A stretch of DNA of 64,000 bases, taken from contig QJPP01002917.1 in NCBI GenBank assembly GCA_003996215.1, forward strand, positions 1 through 64,000, read 5' to 3'. The notes under the pieces were generated by a model. That model searched no databases. It saw only the letters and a program-made list of their open reading frames with translations, and was not told the DNA's origin. A program made the translations under genes and the position numbers. Positions 1 through 11,594 of this stretch are shown one piece after another (the first letter of the stretch is position 1; each line of letters begins with the position of its first letter). Source of the DNA: Jaltomata sinuosa (Eukaryota; Streptophyta; Magnoliopsida; Solanales; Solanaceae).

Positions 1-1555
1 AGTACCAAATGTGAAGCATAAGGTACCTAGTAGGTATCATAGGCCGACTGGGCACATATAAGATAAAAGCGTAGTAACAGACAGAATAGAAGCAAGTAGT
101 CACGGAAATCAATGAAAAGTACACAGGAACTAGCCCAAAGGGAAATCAACAGAACCACATGTGAGGCCAGTAAGAAGAATATACACACCATAGGCACAGG
201 TGAAAGTAAGAAATAACGCACCTGGGGTCCTTGCAATAACAGTGTATACATAATAAGTTTACGAAATGGATGGTATACCGGTAACCTCAAGTGTAAGAAA
301 AGGGAAAGAGTAATGATAGGCATGCTCAGAGACAGGAATCAAACTCAACTAATCATACCAATCTCATACTTATCTGTAATAGAGAACAATTCTGTAAGTA
401 AATAGCAAAAGTCTACCTACAGTCCCCCGGCCGCCCATACAACCGAGGAACACAAACAAGTGAAAACAAACCCTCCGACATCCCATACTACCGGAGCATA
501 TAATCAACAAACAACAAACAAGGGTGGAGCCACAAACAATGAATGATATGATGCATGAAGATCTCAAGTGAAATGGTATCTCTGTATGTACCTCCTCCGG
601 CGCCGATCCGGCCCAGTAATTAGGTCCCATGGAAGGACACTGCTCGTATACCTCTACTCCACCGTATACCCCTCCTCCGGCACACGCAACCCGTAGCCCC
701 TGGCCCGGATGGCAAGGTCCATGGAGGTCCCAGACCCCATACTAAAACTCAGTATCAACACATGTCGTCCGGAAGCAAGTCTGGTATCAAGATAGAGACC
801 CAGTCTCGATTATGCAATGCCCAGACCCTGTCCAGGACTAAAGTAGTAGGAAAATGTCTCAAAAACCCCTCCAAGGGTGCCCGGCCATAACCGGGTCTAA
901 ACAGTAAAAAGTCATCTCAGGTGCTCGGTCCGACCGAGGCTAAAATCATCTCAAGTAGCAAGAAAACTCAACTAGCACCCCGGCCCTGCCGAGTCTAGCG
1001 TGAATCATAAAACTGGTGATTTAAAACATAATTTCACTTCCTTTTATCCAGGAATATTCACAAGTTAAATCAACCATTTCCAAATCATTTCCATCAAAAA
1101 CAGGCCCCCGGGGCCATGCAAGGTTTAGAAAATAGTGCCAGTAGGCCCGAAGCCAAAACCATAGTAAAACATGGATAAAACCTCTTTATATGCATGGAAA
1201 TGGTATGATCACACACAATAGCTGCCCAGCAGCTCACAATCAACCTATCGACCCTGCACAGGCCCACAGCTACTCACCAAGCATAACCAGCCTAGAAAGA
1301 TAATTCTATGCCCGGGACTCGCGAACATTCCCAAAATCCCACCTTCTATGATCCAGAGTCAACAAGGCCTCACAAGACCACAAGGGTAAATAAAATATAT
1401 CGGCAAATACTACAAGCAATGGAGGAACAAAAGTAGGCGGACATGAATAAAGCGATCGAAGTCTGTGGTGCCAAGCTAATAAACCAACCCAAGGATGCCC
1501 ATTAATACAATTTTATTCTGTATATGCGGAGTCTAGGGAAAATAAACCATAACCT

Positions 1556-1557
1556 AC
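1556..1557 (-). promoter_or_regulatory. Splice-donor-like site in LTR A
   Basis: The minus strand reads CAG|GTAGGTTATGG here. The same word occurs at the equivalent place in the other Tekay-like LTRs of the window (6072-6073, 44644-44645, 30536-30537, 52411-52412). It is a predicted donor only; no transcript evidence is available. Confidence 0.4.
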
Positions 1558-1882
1558 CTGTCGTCTGACGACAAGCTTTAACCTCTCTGAAAAGAAGCTC
1601 TGAAACGAAATCAAACTTGAACTCGGGCTTGAATAACTTGACGTCGATAATTGATTTTCTTTCCGAAATTAAACATAACATCAAAATATAATTTCTCTAC
1701 CAAACCCCCCTAATGTTCCATATATATCCAACATAGTGAAGATAGAATACTTTTACATATAGGTATATATATGTCACAGGCAGTAGGCAATTAAATTAAT
1801 TAATATATAATTATTTTGAAATTAGCATTATGAAAATGATTATGTGATGCCACCTTTCATACTTGCTATGTGTTGTGTTAGC

Positions 1883-1908
1883 CCTCCACTTCCACGTGGA
1901 AGTGGAGG
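1883..1908. repeat. 26-bp perfect palindrome with central G-box
   Basis: The two 13-base arms are exact reverse complements, with CACGTG at the centre (1893-1898). The matching place in the solo LTR (about 44296-44310) keeps only a shorter palindrome around the same CACGTG. CACGTG is the classical plant G-box bound by bZIP and bHLH factors; a role in driving this LTR is inferred. Confidence 0.8.
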
Positions 1909-2746
1909 TGGCAACCAATTCGTCCCGTTAAGTATATACTCGGGTATTGCATAAATTCATGGTATAATAAATATAACTTTTTAAATATACCATAATTCAT
2001 AGAAAATTATTTCGAATAAAACCTACTATATTATAATAATAAATTTCAACATAACTAAATTACTATCTCCGTTAAAATATTACAATGTATAAAAACCTTA
2101 TAAAATAAAGACATATACAATTATATAGTAACAAAAATATTTTTCATAAACCTTTAAAATATTTTGAAAAGGCAATAATAATAATTTTTACCAAATTCAA
2201 CTTTTAAATAAAATATTTTCAAATACACGGGATGTTAATAAAATTCTTAAACCTAGACTCGCAATTCACCAACGCACGATTTTGATACTCAAGAACTCTC
2301 TTGGAATTCTCCCTTATGTTTTCTCACTGTTTCAGAACTGAAATGGAGTTTTAAAACGTGAAGTTGAGGCTTAAATCGAGTTTAACCCGACCCGGTTTGC
2401 GACCCGGTTCGCAACCCATTTTCTGCCAGACAGTCCGCGGTAAAACAGTCATAACTTTTTACTCAGAGATAAGTTGGATGTGAGGTTTTGTGCGTTGGAA
2501 ACTAGACTCGTAGACCTTCGATTGGGTATTTCGGGAGACTTCTAACTCTTTATATATTAAGAGAAAAGCTCCGAGACATTTTACCCAAAGTTCAAAAAAT
2601 TTATTAAAGAAACGTACGATCAAACAAATGGACCCGGCGCCGAAATACCGAACCCGACAAGCCATAAATGACTTGGGGCCGCTACAAACACGCTCTAACG
2701 GCACAATGAAAATGTATTCGTGGAAATAACCGGAAGGGTCATTACA

Positions 2747-3578
2747 CCAACTCACCCAAAATGTTTACAAATACAACCTAACCACGAGGTTACGATCAAC
2801 ACGTAGTCAGAAGTTCTTAAAGTCAAGACCCAATCACGATTCCAACATCTAGAGCTCATCAAAAGAACTTCGATCAAGATTCATTCCAACTGGAGCTAAA
2901 GATACAACAAAACACCCAACGGACCAGGAAGTGGAGGAGACTATGGGAACAACCCATATACCTACCAACCTCCTAAACTAATCAACAAAGAGGGTCGACT
3001 CTAGACACTCGAGAGACCAAACCAATCTATGCACATTAGCATAACCAATACCTCCCAACTGAGGAAAAATCTCAACTCTGGCCCAACTACTGGTAATACA
3101 CCGAACCATCACATGGATCTCTAGCCACGCTAGATAACGGCCTAGGCAACAACTATCTAGGACCGCTCAACAAGGGAAACCCAACCAAAAGTCTAGAATC
3201 ACAATGAAACAGGGGTAAGCCAATTAGAAACAGACTAACAAGAACTACCCACGAGCTACAACTCCGGGAAAACACCTCTTAAGGCTAACTTACCCCCATC
3301 CACTACTAAAGAATAAACTACCAATAAAACAACGTATCGATACTATAATTTGGGTAGCCAAACAACTTAAACAAGTAGCATGTAGGCATAGAAGCAATTA
3401 TAGAGTCGCAACACGAGCGGGACTAACATAAGTCAAAGGTAGCAAAAGCCTGACCTGGAGTAACGATGTCAGGAACCTCTACCTCTGGCCCACCAAGAGG
3501 AGCATCAAGCTAATGGGGTCTAACTCTGGACTGAGTGGTCAAAATTGAAGCCCCAACCAGCCCTCGCAGGGGACAAAC
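2747..3578 (-). other. Internal region of minus-strand element, no recognisable coding
   Basis: This segment lies between the gag remnant and the LTR start at 2746. On the minus strand it is broken by stops in every frame, and I see no protease, reverse transcriptase, RNase H or integrase motif. The whole internal part of the element is only about 1.47 kb, so pol has been lost. A clear polypurine tract next to the LTR was not visible either. Confidence 0.6.
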
Positions 3579-4013
3579 TCAATAAAGGTGACCAATCTCT
3601 CCACAATGATAACAACGAGGCTGTCTGGGATACACAATCCTGGGGCAATTCCTAGCAAAGTGCCCATGCTCACCACACCAAAAATAGCCTATACCAGATG
3701 AAATCCGATGGGAAAATCTCGCATCGTACTCCAATACAGATCGACAACCCTGCTGAAGAACTAGAAGCTCAACTATAACTGTAGCCCCACTCACAGAACC
3801 AGGTACTGAAACACTCACCGGAGGACTCAGAGTCCTAGCCACGGTGTCCTAAAGAATTGGGGTACCTATAAATCCAATCGAAGCCAGGGCTGACCCCACA
3901 CCCCCTATCTGAGGCGGTAAACTCTCACTCTGAAGTCTTGGTGCTAACGGAATCACTGAAGCAACAAGCACAGAAGCCTCGGGACCAACCGCTATCGTAC
4001 TCGTCTGAGGCAT
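3579..4013 (-). pseudogene. Gag remnant with two damaged zinc knuckles
   Basis: The minus-strand reading starts at an ATG (4013-4011) preceded by a pyrimidine-rich stretch ending in AG. About 55 codons match the N-terminal gag of the element at 50396. A stop near 3846 follows, and the frame then passes almost directly to the nucleic-acid-binding end, so most of the capsid part is deleted. The first knuckle, ending CGEHGHFARNC, has Tyr where the first Cys should be. The second starts CYHCGEIGH and meets a stop before its last Cys. Gag would normally package element RNA; this copy cannot be functional. It is the only coding trace in this element. Confidence 0.75.
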
Positions 4014-4205
4014 CTCAGAATGAATGAACAACTGAAGTTTTAGAATTTAATAGAGCCAGGAACGCATGATGAGGAGCCAAGAAGATGAAATATTTCCTAA
4101 CAATGCCCTGTAGCCTCCCGCAGATAGGATACGGATGTCATCGTACCGATCCGCGAGACTCTACCTAGACACTTGCTTCTGTACCATGACACCGGTGAAC
4201 CTAGA

Positions 4206-4217
4206 GCTCTGATACCA
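4206..4217 (-). other. Primer binding site (initiator tRNA-Met type)
   Basis: The minus strand reads TGGTATCAGAGC four bases after the LTR end at 4221. This is the usual PBS of plant chromoviruses and copia elements, complementary to the 3' end of initiator methionine tRNA. It fixes the element's orientation and the LTR boundary. Confidence 0.85.
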
Positions 4218-6071
4218 AGCTATCACGACCCGATTTCTCTAGTCATGAGGGGATGTAGACAAGCCCCGACCATCAGGCGCTCACCCTATTCTCAAAGATC
4301 CAAAAGCTGCACGAGTCTCCATCGTGATCAACGATGAAAGCTCAGCTAATATCTGCACAAAAAAGTGCAGAAGTGTAGTATGAGCACCAAAACCACGGGT
4401 ACTCAGTAGGTATCATAGGCCGACTGAGCGCATATAATATATAAAAGCAGTAAGTAACAGATAGCAAGAAAGCAGTCACTGAGGCAATAAGCAAGGAACA
4501 AGGAGCTAGCACAAATCATCCATAACCAAGAGCTTCAAGTAACACATGCTAGCACAGAGATACAATCACGCAGAATCACTGGTGAAGGAAAGAAGAACGC
4601 ACCTGGAGTCCTTGTACAACAATATAAGTAAGTAGAGAGAGAGCTGAGAAAATGGCGGTATACCGGTAACCTCAAGTGGAAGGAAAAGACGGAGAGCAGT
4701 CTAACATACTCAAAATGGAATCAACCAGTATAAGAAAATCATAACACCAATCCAATCATATGATAGCATAACCAGGGAATCACCTCACAAGTACAACCCT
4801 AGGATGAAATAACTAGGACACAATAACCAAGAGATACCACTCAGCTTCCCACAAGAATAGAACCAGAGTCTCACACTCTGCTCAGAAGGCCACACAAAAG
4901 TTCCTCAATAAGATACGACTCTAAAGCCCTCTCAATAATCAAAAATCCCACAACCAAAGCCTCAACAGGCTGGCCATCACTAAACTTTCAAGAACCGGGT
5001 GCCAAGACAAGCTCTAAGTAAAAACAGGAGTAAATATAGTCTACCTACAGTCCCAACGGCCGCCCATACAACCGAGGAACACAATCAAGTGAAAACAAAC
5101 CCTCTGGCATCCCATACTACCAGAGCGTACACTGAACACACAACAAACAAGGGTGGAATCTAATGCATGATATGATATGATGTGAAATAGAACCTCTGTA
5201 TGTACCTCCTCCAGTGCCAATCGGGCCCAGCAGGCAGGTTCCATGGAAGGACTCAGCCTGTATACCTCTACTCCACCGTATATCCTTCCCTCCGGCGCAC
5301 GCAGCCCGAAGCCCTAGGCCCAGAGCGGCAAGGTCAATGGAGGTCCCTGACCCCATACTAAAACTTAGTATCAAGACATGTCATCCGGAAGAAAGTCCGG
5401 GATCAAGATAGAGACCCAGTCTCAAGTATGCATGACCAGACCCTGTCCAGGACTAAAGTAGTATAAAATGCCTCAAAAACCCCTCCAAGGGTGCCCGGGT
5501 CTAAAACTGTAGTAAATCAAGTCTGGTGCTCTGCCCTGCAGAGACTAATACCAGTAATAAAATCAGTGCAAAAACATCCAAAAATCCCCTTTTCAATCAT
5601 CAACAGTAACAAAAATGGGCCCCCAGGGCCATGCAAATTTAGAAAAATTGTCGGTAGTGGCTCACAGCCAAAACTGTAGTAAAACAAGCAGGGGAAAACC
5701 TTTTTCATGGATGATATGCTCGCACACAAATATAAAAGTATCCCAACGGCTCACAACAATTACTATCAGCCCTTCACAGGCCCAATAGCTACTCAGCAGA
5801 CATAACCAGCCTAAAAGGATAATCTCTATGTCCGGGACTCACAGACATTCCCAAATAGCCCACTATCTATGTTCCAGAGTCAATACAAGGCCACACAGGA
5901 CCACAAAGGTAATATACATTACTACGCGAATACTACAAACAACATATGAAATAGATGAACGAAAGGCGGACAAGGTCTGGGGTACCAACCTATAACAACC
6001 CATCCAAGGATTCTAATTAATGCAGTTATAGCCTATATATGCAGAGTCTAGATAGGTGAAAACCATAACCT

Positions 6072-6073
6072 AC
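6072..6073 (-). promoter_or_regulatory. Splice-donor-like site in LTR B
   Basis: The minus strand reads CAG|GTAGGTTATGG about 1 kb downstream of the LTR TATA box. The matching acceptor-like AG lies at 4014-4015, directly before the gag ATG. This is a prediction from consensus and conservation. Confidence 0.4.
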
Positions 6074-7062
6074 CTGTCATCCGATGACTAGCTGCGGGAA
6101 TAGCATCGTCCAGACTCGAACAGCTCCAGGAAGCTCTGAATCACACAAAACAAATACTTTCAACTGAAGTCCCAAAGGCGTCTCTATGAAGCCTGACCAA
6201 CCAAGGTAATGGAACAATTGCTAGAATCGACAAGGCTGCAAGAACGAGCCATAGCCAATTGATAAGGTGTTAATGTCACACTCGCGACCAGCCAACTCCA
6301 AAGCATAAAAATGAGTCCAATAAGAATAACAAATGGCAGCTAAATCCAACAACAATATGTTAACCACATCTCCAAGGAGCGACGAGCTCCCGAGGTACTA
6401 TTTCAAGGCGTACTTCATGTCATTCAATCCAATAACCATCGTTCGTGACTCCAATAAGAATCACACAAACTCCCAGTACCTCCAACACCTTAACACCATT
6501 AACATACAACAATAACAACCCAATTTAATATGACAAAGGGGCTGCCCAGAGCAACAGATCCAAAATACCACTTCGTGGCTCAGAAATCTATAAAACAATA
6601 CTAGAACATATAATAACGAAGGAGGGTCATAGGAGGAAGGTTACCTCGACAAAAAGCTTTGAAATACCAAGCTAAACATGATGTTATAAGTACCCACTGC
6701 CAGCTGTAACAATATACGGCAAGAAAACACGACAAACATGCCGATAACGATAAGTTCTCCTCGGAATTGATTCTAAAGCTCAAATTAAGAATGAGTCAAG
6801 GATTTAGAACCCTTACATTCTGATAATCAAATGATAATAGCATAAAAATATCAGTTCCACGAAGTGCCTCCTTGCAGTAGCAACAAACGGAGCCAAAACG
6901 ATGAGAAAACTGTACCACGATGATGAGCTCGCGACGTAGAGCAACTTCCGTTAAACTTCCGAATTGAAAGGATCAAGGTCCATGGATTATTTCTAAGGTT
7001 TGTATCTGTTTTTCTATGGTTTTGTTCTGTTTTTATGGGTTTAAAACGAAGGAGAAGCTGAT

Positions 7063-7069
7063 TTATAAA
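7063..7069 (-). promoter_or_regulatory. TATA box of LTR B
   Basis: The minus strand has TATAAAT followed by a pyrimidine-rich stretch, at a depth in the LTR similar to the TATA boxes of the other LTRs. This suggests the U3/R border. Confidence 0.4.
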
Positions 7070-7746
7070 GGCAAACCGACTTAGGATGTGGGCCCCGCTT
7101 TGACTGTCTACTTGTGCAGTCTTACGAAAACATAAATATCTCTCTATTCTTAAGTCTTATGGAGTAACGGTTTATTGAGTTGGAAACTAGACTCGTAGAC
7201 CTTCGATTTGGTATATTGGGGGCCCACTAACACTTTATATATAGGTAGAAACACCCCAAGACATTTAACCCAAATTTGAAGAGAATTCCTTAAAGGAATT
7301 TACAATAACTTTTTCTGACTTTTGTTTCGCAACTTGCTTGACATCAAAACTTATCATACGACCATTTTGCGATTATAATACCTCATAAAACATCCTTCTT
7401 AGTATATTAGATACTATTAGTCTTACCCCAAAGGCACGGGTTACTTTAAATCTTCCAAACGGGCGAGGTGTTACACGAGGCATTTCTTTAACTCGAACTT
7501 TCGAGTAAGGGATTCCTTTGACCAAGAACCTTGGTTTAATTATTTGATATTCCCAAGAATGTTGACGGAAGTCAACAATTTCCAAAGTTGAAGCTCTAAA
7601 ATGAGGAACGGCCATAAAGACCAAATAAACGGCCCGGGCACCAAACTACCAGTCCCGACAAGCCATAAATGACTTGGGCCGCTACAAGTAAGCTCTAATG
7701 GTACAAGAAAGGCAAAAATGTGAAAATGACCGGAAGGGTCATTACA

Positions 7747-8095
7747 TATAATTTATTTTGAGTCTTTCTCCTGTTGCAGAGAATAATCGGGTAATACTCT
7801 TTTCAAGGTATTTAGTAGGAATTATTCCTTCAATTATGCAGTTTTGATATGCACTTGTATCTAATAATGCAATTTTATGAATAGTATAATTTTTATTTAT
7901 GACTAATGTAATAGGTATGTGGTAACTTTGGGCTTTAACTATTGCAACTATTTTAATTCCTTACTTGGTTTCTAGAGTTCCTTCTAGCGACTCAATTTCT
8001 TCTTCCTTGTCTTTTTCTAATTTTGACGTTTGTCCAGGTTCGTATGACGCTGATTCTTGCTTAGGCTTTAAATCCTTTATAATTTTATCAGTAAG
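7747..8095 (-). pseudogene. Pararetroviral aspartic protease, N-terminal part
   Basis: On the minus strand the frame contains LLDTSAYQNCI (Asp-Thr-Ser codons at 7861-7853), matching the LLDTGA-type active site of caulimovirid proteases with Gly changed to Ser. The retained reading continues to the conserved stretch after the active site and then stops at the LTR insertion at 7746. The protease releases capsid and polymerase proteins from the polyprotein. The DTS motif and the insertion both argue against activity. An in-frame stop lies near 7963. Confidence 0.75.
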
Positions 8096-8830
8096 TTATT
8101 CTGTTTCTAGTTTTTCAAGTCTTTTATTAATGTCCTTAACTTCCCTTTTTATGTGAAATAATTCAGTCTGAAGATCTTGTAGTGTTCTGTCAGACTTTTG
8201 TTCTTTAAATTTATTTAATACATTTTTCATATTAAAGGGTTCAATAGTTTCTTTTTCTGGTTGTTGATTAAGAACTATATTTTTTAATTCTATTAAATTT
8301 TTTCTTTTAAGATCATGATCATCAATACGTTCAATCATCTCAAAGAATATCTCCTTGTTATTATTAGTAATGACATTTATAGAGCGGCTATCACAAGTAC
8401 AAATTGCGTCGCTGCATCCACAATGATTACTTGACTCACTGCTGTCAGAACTATATGTGACATTAGGTTGATCTTCATCACTAAGGCTCTCCTCAGAGGA
8501 AGAACTATTTTCATTTTCCTTAAGAATAGAATATAATGTATTCTTTACTTCTTGCTCAAGTTCTAACATATTTATTTTATCTTTCCTTTTATTAGGTACA
8601 CGACAATCTCTGGCTCGGTGACCAAACTTTTCACAGTTCCAACATTTATCAGAATTATTTTCATAAGATTTAGTGCCACTTTTAGTGGTTTTATGTTTCT
8701 TAAATCTTCTTTTGTAATATTGGGGTTTTTTAGATTTATTCATATAATGTTTATGTCTTCTTTTTATTTTCCTGGATTTTTTTTTGAAGGGGCGGATAAT
8801 TAAACATACCCAAAGTCCTGACAAAAACAT
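8096..8830 (-). pseudogene. Pararetroviral capsid, C-terminal part with CCHC zinc knuckle
   Basis: This open frame of 244 codons begins with a strongly basic region (about residues 14-60, Lys/Arg-rich). It then has a zinc knuckle, CWNCEKFGHRARDC (Cys63, Cys66, His71, Cys76; 8644-8603). An acidic Ser/Glu-rich stretch and a coiled-coil-like C-terminus with repeated Leu/Lys/Glu follow. The basic-knuckle-acidic order is typical of caulimovirid coat proteins, where it binds nucleic acid and packages pregenomic RNA. The first codon here is an internal Met; the true capsid frame starts upstream and is joined by a frameshift. It ends with TAA at 8096-8098, just before the protease region. Confidence 0.85.
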
Positions 8831-9417
8831 CCTAGCTCACTTCGTAATATTTTACTGTCCCTTTTTAGTTAATTTTTTAGTTTCATGTTTGTACATAATT
8901 CTAGCGTTTATAAATCTTATAAGGTCACCATAAGTTAATTGACTATAGAGAATTTTACCCTCGAACCTATCTTTTAACTTTATCCTAACTTTTTCAGCAA
9001 ATAATGTTAGTCAGCCACTTATAAATTTTTCTTTCCAATAATAATGATTACAGTCTTCTCTAACCATGAATTTGTTGAGGAAGACATCTTTGTACCATCT
9101 AAAATCGTCTAATTTTGGACAGGATAGGTTTGATAATATCTCTAGACTTCTATCTTGGAAAAGTTGGTGTTCTCCTATAAAATATTTAGCTATGCTATAA
9201 ATTAAAGTAGCGGTGGCATCTTCTGAGATTTCATTTTCAGAAGTTTGTCCTGTGGATTCAGTCTTAATAACTTGAGTAATAGTAGTATCATTTAATACAC
9301 TTTATTTATTATCTTTGGTGAGATAATTATCCCACCAATATTTTAGTGTTCCCGTAAATCCTGCTATAATTAATGTGGCAGTTTGTTTATCCGTAATATT
9401 TTTCATTCTATATGTCG
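8831..9417 (-). pseudogene. Pararetroviral capsid core, broken
   Basis: Minus-strand translation shows IIAGFTGTLKYWWDNYL and, further on, WYKDVFLNKFMVREDCNHYWKEKFI-type sequence, which I recognise as the caulimovirid capsid core. Stops fall after the first block, near the end of the second and shortly before 8831. The frame differs from that of the MP/CP part upstream, so at least one frameshift lies in this stretch. It links the two longer open segments into one former capsid. Confidence 0.8.
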
Positions 9418-10101
9418 TTATGGCCATTCCCATTTCATGCAGTTTATTGTATATTTGATGTTCCGCGAGTCCATCAATATTCCATTAATTTTTAATTTGG
9501 CATTTAATCTTCCGTTAATTTTTCCTATAAGATCATCTCGGATTTCAAACTTTTCCTGAAATTTTGGGAATTTATCTTTTGAAAATTCTGGTAATTTAAA
9601 TATTGGGTGAGTTTCTAACTTCTTATCCTTATCACTATAGGAAGAACTTGGTTTATTCTTAAAAGTTGATTTATTATCAGCCTTAAGGATTTGATTGGAG
9701 ACCACATATAGCAGTGGATTTATATAATTATTTTGTTGAATTATCCAATTTATATCTTTATTCGTAGGGTCACCTTTAGTATCTAATATATCAAGTTTAA
9801 AGGGTGTAGCAGTAACAATTCTACCATCTACGGGTAGACTAATTTCTTCTAATGGGGGAATTATAGATTCAACCACTTTAGTTTTAGTATACCATTTATT
9901 GACAATCATATTTAATGATTCTTTTTGATCGTCTAATTTTCCAGTATACTCAAACCATTTAAACAATTTGATATTACATCTTATTCTTTTCATATCGGTG
10001 TGCTAATTTTTTCTAAAGGATATTCTTTTCTTTAATGAATATTTTTGGACATACCATTCCCTTTTTATGGCATTCTCTGGATCCGTCCAGAGTTTATCTA
10101 A
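9418..10101 (-). pseudogene. Pararetroviral MP-capsid linker and capsid N-terminal region
   Basis: This lies in the same frame as the movement protein upstream (stop at 10102-10104), so the two probably formed one MP-CP ORF. It has one further in-frame TAG at about 9999 and then 191 open codons from Met at 9993 to the stop at 9418. The sequence QQNNYINPLLYVVSNQI resembles a block found between MP and capsid in endogenous pararetroviral polyproteins. The central part is Lys/Ser-rich and low in complexity. No catalytic motif is expected here. Confidence 0.7.
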
Positions 10102-11157
10102 CTATTCAGTGTCAGGTTCAAATTCTTCATCTGACCTGATCATGCACAAAGAGTCTCTTACTCCTATAATTTCATTAGCAGTGGGACTTATTGGTTTCTT
10201 GGTAATTCTAGTTTCGTATTCTACTTTTGGAATTGTTTCCAAAAAATCTACGCCCTTTAAATTTTTCTCTATGTCTTCAAGAGTTACCTCTTTTTCTTCT
10301 TGGGTTGTCGAAAATGAGGATCTTGGAAAAGATATTCTTTTACTAGAAGTAGCATGACTAAAACATTGGGATCTTAGAAATTTTAAATCTATAGATCCAT
10401 CCAAAAATTGAACTACTTTATCAATGGTTGAATTTTCCTCTTCAATATCTGGCTCTGTTATGGAGTCAAAGTGCCAATTATCTTTAATTAATATGTCATC
10501 CCATTTTATCAATTTTGGGACAAAGGTTTTATTATGATTATGATTGGCTTCCATAAGCATGGTAACTCCTTTGTTGCTTCCTATTTTAGCCTTAGGGGCT
10601 AAGGTAGTTTTCATTAGTCTATAATATACTCTATATATTATGGATATTTCTCTAGTATTTATTTTACTATTCATATTTTTTGTTTTAACATTTAATGTTA
10701 ATGTATCCATAACATTCTAATCATTAATATCTATGGAGAAGTTGGGATAACAATTAAAATATACAGGACCATTAGCTAAATTACTTTGTAATATTGCTAA
10801 TAATGAGTCATCAAAATTTAGTAATCTATTATCTCTTAGACCTAAACGATATAGTGGTTTAAGTGCTACTTGAACAAGTCCTATATGAAGACACTTGTTT
10901 TTTTTCCTATATCTATTAATATCTTCAACAGCTAATAATTTAATAGTTTCAATATTCTTATTAATAGCAACCGTAGATTTAGAAGTTTTAATATTATATT
11001 TTTTTATAAAATCAAAGTGTCCAGTTTTATAAACCCTTTTAAAACGTTCTTTTGGAATATTCCAATTTTGTAGATCACTTTCTATTTTTTTTATCTTAGT
11101 GGCGGTAACAGAAACATTAACACTATTTATTATGTTTTGATTTATTGGAGCATCCAT
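10102..11157 (-). pseudogene. Pararetroviral movement protein (30K-type), one in-frame stop
   Basis: The frame starts at ATG 11157-11155 and runs about 352 codons to TAG at 10102-10104, with a single TAG at 10714-10716. The N-terminal half contains KCLHIGLVQVALKPLYRLG and the following region contains the YRVYYRLMKTTL block; both are hallmarks of caulimovirid movement proteins. These proteins form tubules through plasmodesmata. It follows a leader of about 410 nt, which fits the first ORF of such viruses. Apart from the one stop this is the best preserved part of the virus copy. Confidence 0.85.
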
Positions 11158-11570
11158 TAAAATTTGAATAAAATATGGGGTAAAAGAGGAGTTTTATAGT
11201 ACTATGCTGGAACCAATATCTACTTTAGATGTTACTCCTTAATAATTATTTCTTTGTGTAGTATTTTCTGGTTATCTTCCCTAACTTTCTGTTATCCTAT
11301 TCCTTTAGGTTTGGCGACGGGAATACCATCCGAGTCCGGCTCTAACACATGACAAATCTAGAGCTAATCCAACAGAAGATACAGGCTTGCCAATGTCTAG
11401 ACCATGATTAAACGGCTACCAACTCAAGGAATAAAACTAAGAGAGTAGATGAAGAGTAATAGCAAAGACTACTCAATGAAATTATTATTTCAAGAGCAAC
11501 ATAATTTTGACTAGATTTAAGATAGTATAAAGATTTAGCTACTCATACTCGTACCCCTCCCAGCCAACCG
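11158..11570 (-). other. Pararetroviral leader, non-coding
   Basis: This AU-rich stretch lies between the primer site and the MP start codon. Caulimovirid leaders are usually structured and carry short ORFs that are bypassed by ribosome shunting. I did not fold it, and I claim only its position. Confidence 0.6.
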
Positions 11571-11584
11571 TGGCTCTGATATCA
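11571..11584 (-). other. Pararetroviral tRNA-Met primer binding site
   Basis: The minus strand reads TGATATCAGAGCCA. This is the caulimovirid minus-strand primer site TGGTATCAGAGC with one G-to-A change. It defines nucleotide 1 of the viral genome at 11584 and fits the order leader-MP-CP running down the minus strand. Confidence 0.75.
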
Positions 11585-11594
11585 CAGAACGAAA

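Larger units (their letters stand above)
1..2746 (-). mobile_element. Tekay-like LTR, subfamily A, cut by window edge
   Basis: On the minus strand the LTR starts at 2746 with TGTAATGACC, the start shared by all chromovirus LTRs here, and runs off the window at base 1. Its AT-rich middle (about 1800-2300) and GC-rich part (about 600-1000) match the solo LTR at 43788-46608, which places it in the same subfamily. It lies downstream of the gag remnant at 3579-4013, so it sits in the 3' LTR position. It differs strongly from the LTR at 4221-7746 in its first half. The repeated CCGAGCACC-type words at about 880-1000 form a degenerate internal repeat. Confidence 0.85.
4221..7746 (-). mobile_element. 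Tekay-like LTR, subfamily B (5' LTR position), 3.5 kb
   Basis: The minus strand reads TGTAATGACC from 7746 and ends GTGATA at 4221, next to the PBS. The half nearest the PBS resembles the LTR at 1-2746 closely (for example 4381-4440 against 1-60). The distal half, about 6100-7746, has different sequence and an extra block of roughly 350 bp. A TATAAAT box lies at 7063-7069 on the minus strand. The outer end is inserted in the viral protease reading frame; the 5 bases beyond it, 7747-7751, are one side of the target duplication, and the other side is outside the window. Confidence 0.85.
7747..11584 (-). mobile_element. Endogenous pararetrovirus fragment (Caulimoviridae), minus strand
   Basis: Read on the minus strand from 11584 downward, the order is primer site, leader, movement protein, capsid with zinc knuckle, and the start of the protease. 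That is the 5' half of a caulimovirid genome with MP and CP in one ORF, as in solendoviruses and petuviruses. The fragment is cut at 7747 by the LTR at 4221-7746; reverse transcriptase and RNase H would lie beyond it and are not in the window. It carries several stops and at least one frameshift, so it is a dead copy. Genus assignment is tentative. Confidence 0.85.

Noticed and set aside
1800..2300. AT-rich block as a possible matrix attachment region or satellite
   Set aside because: It is part of the subfamily A LTR, present again in the solo LTR, with no tandem structure.
11571..11584. Possible host tRNA or copia LTR end at the CTCTGATATCA site
   Set aside because: No cloverleaf is visible, and position and orientation fit the primer site of the pararetroviral leader better.
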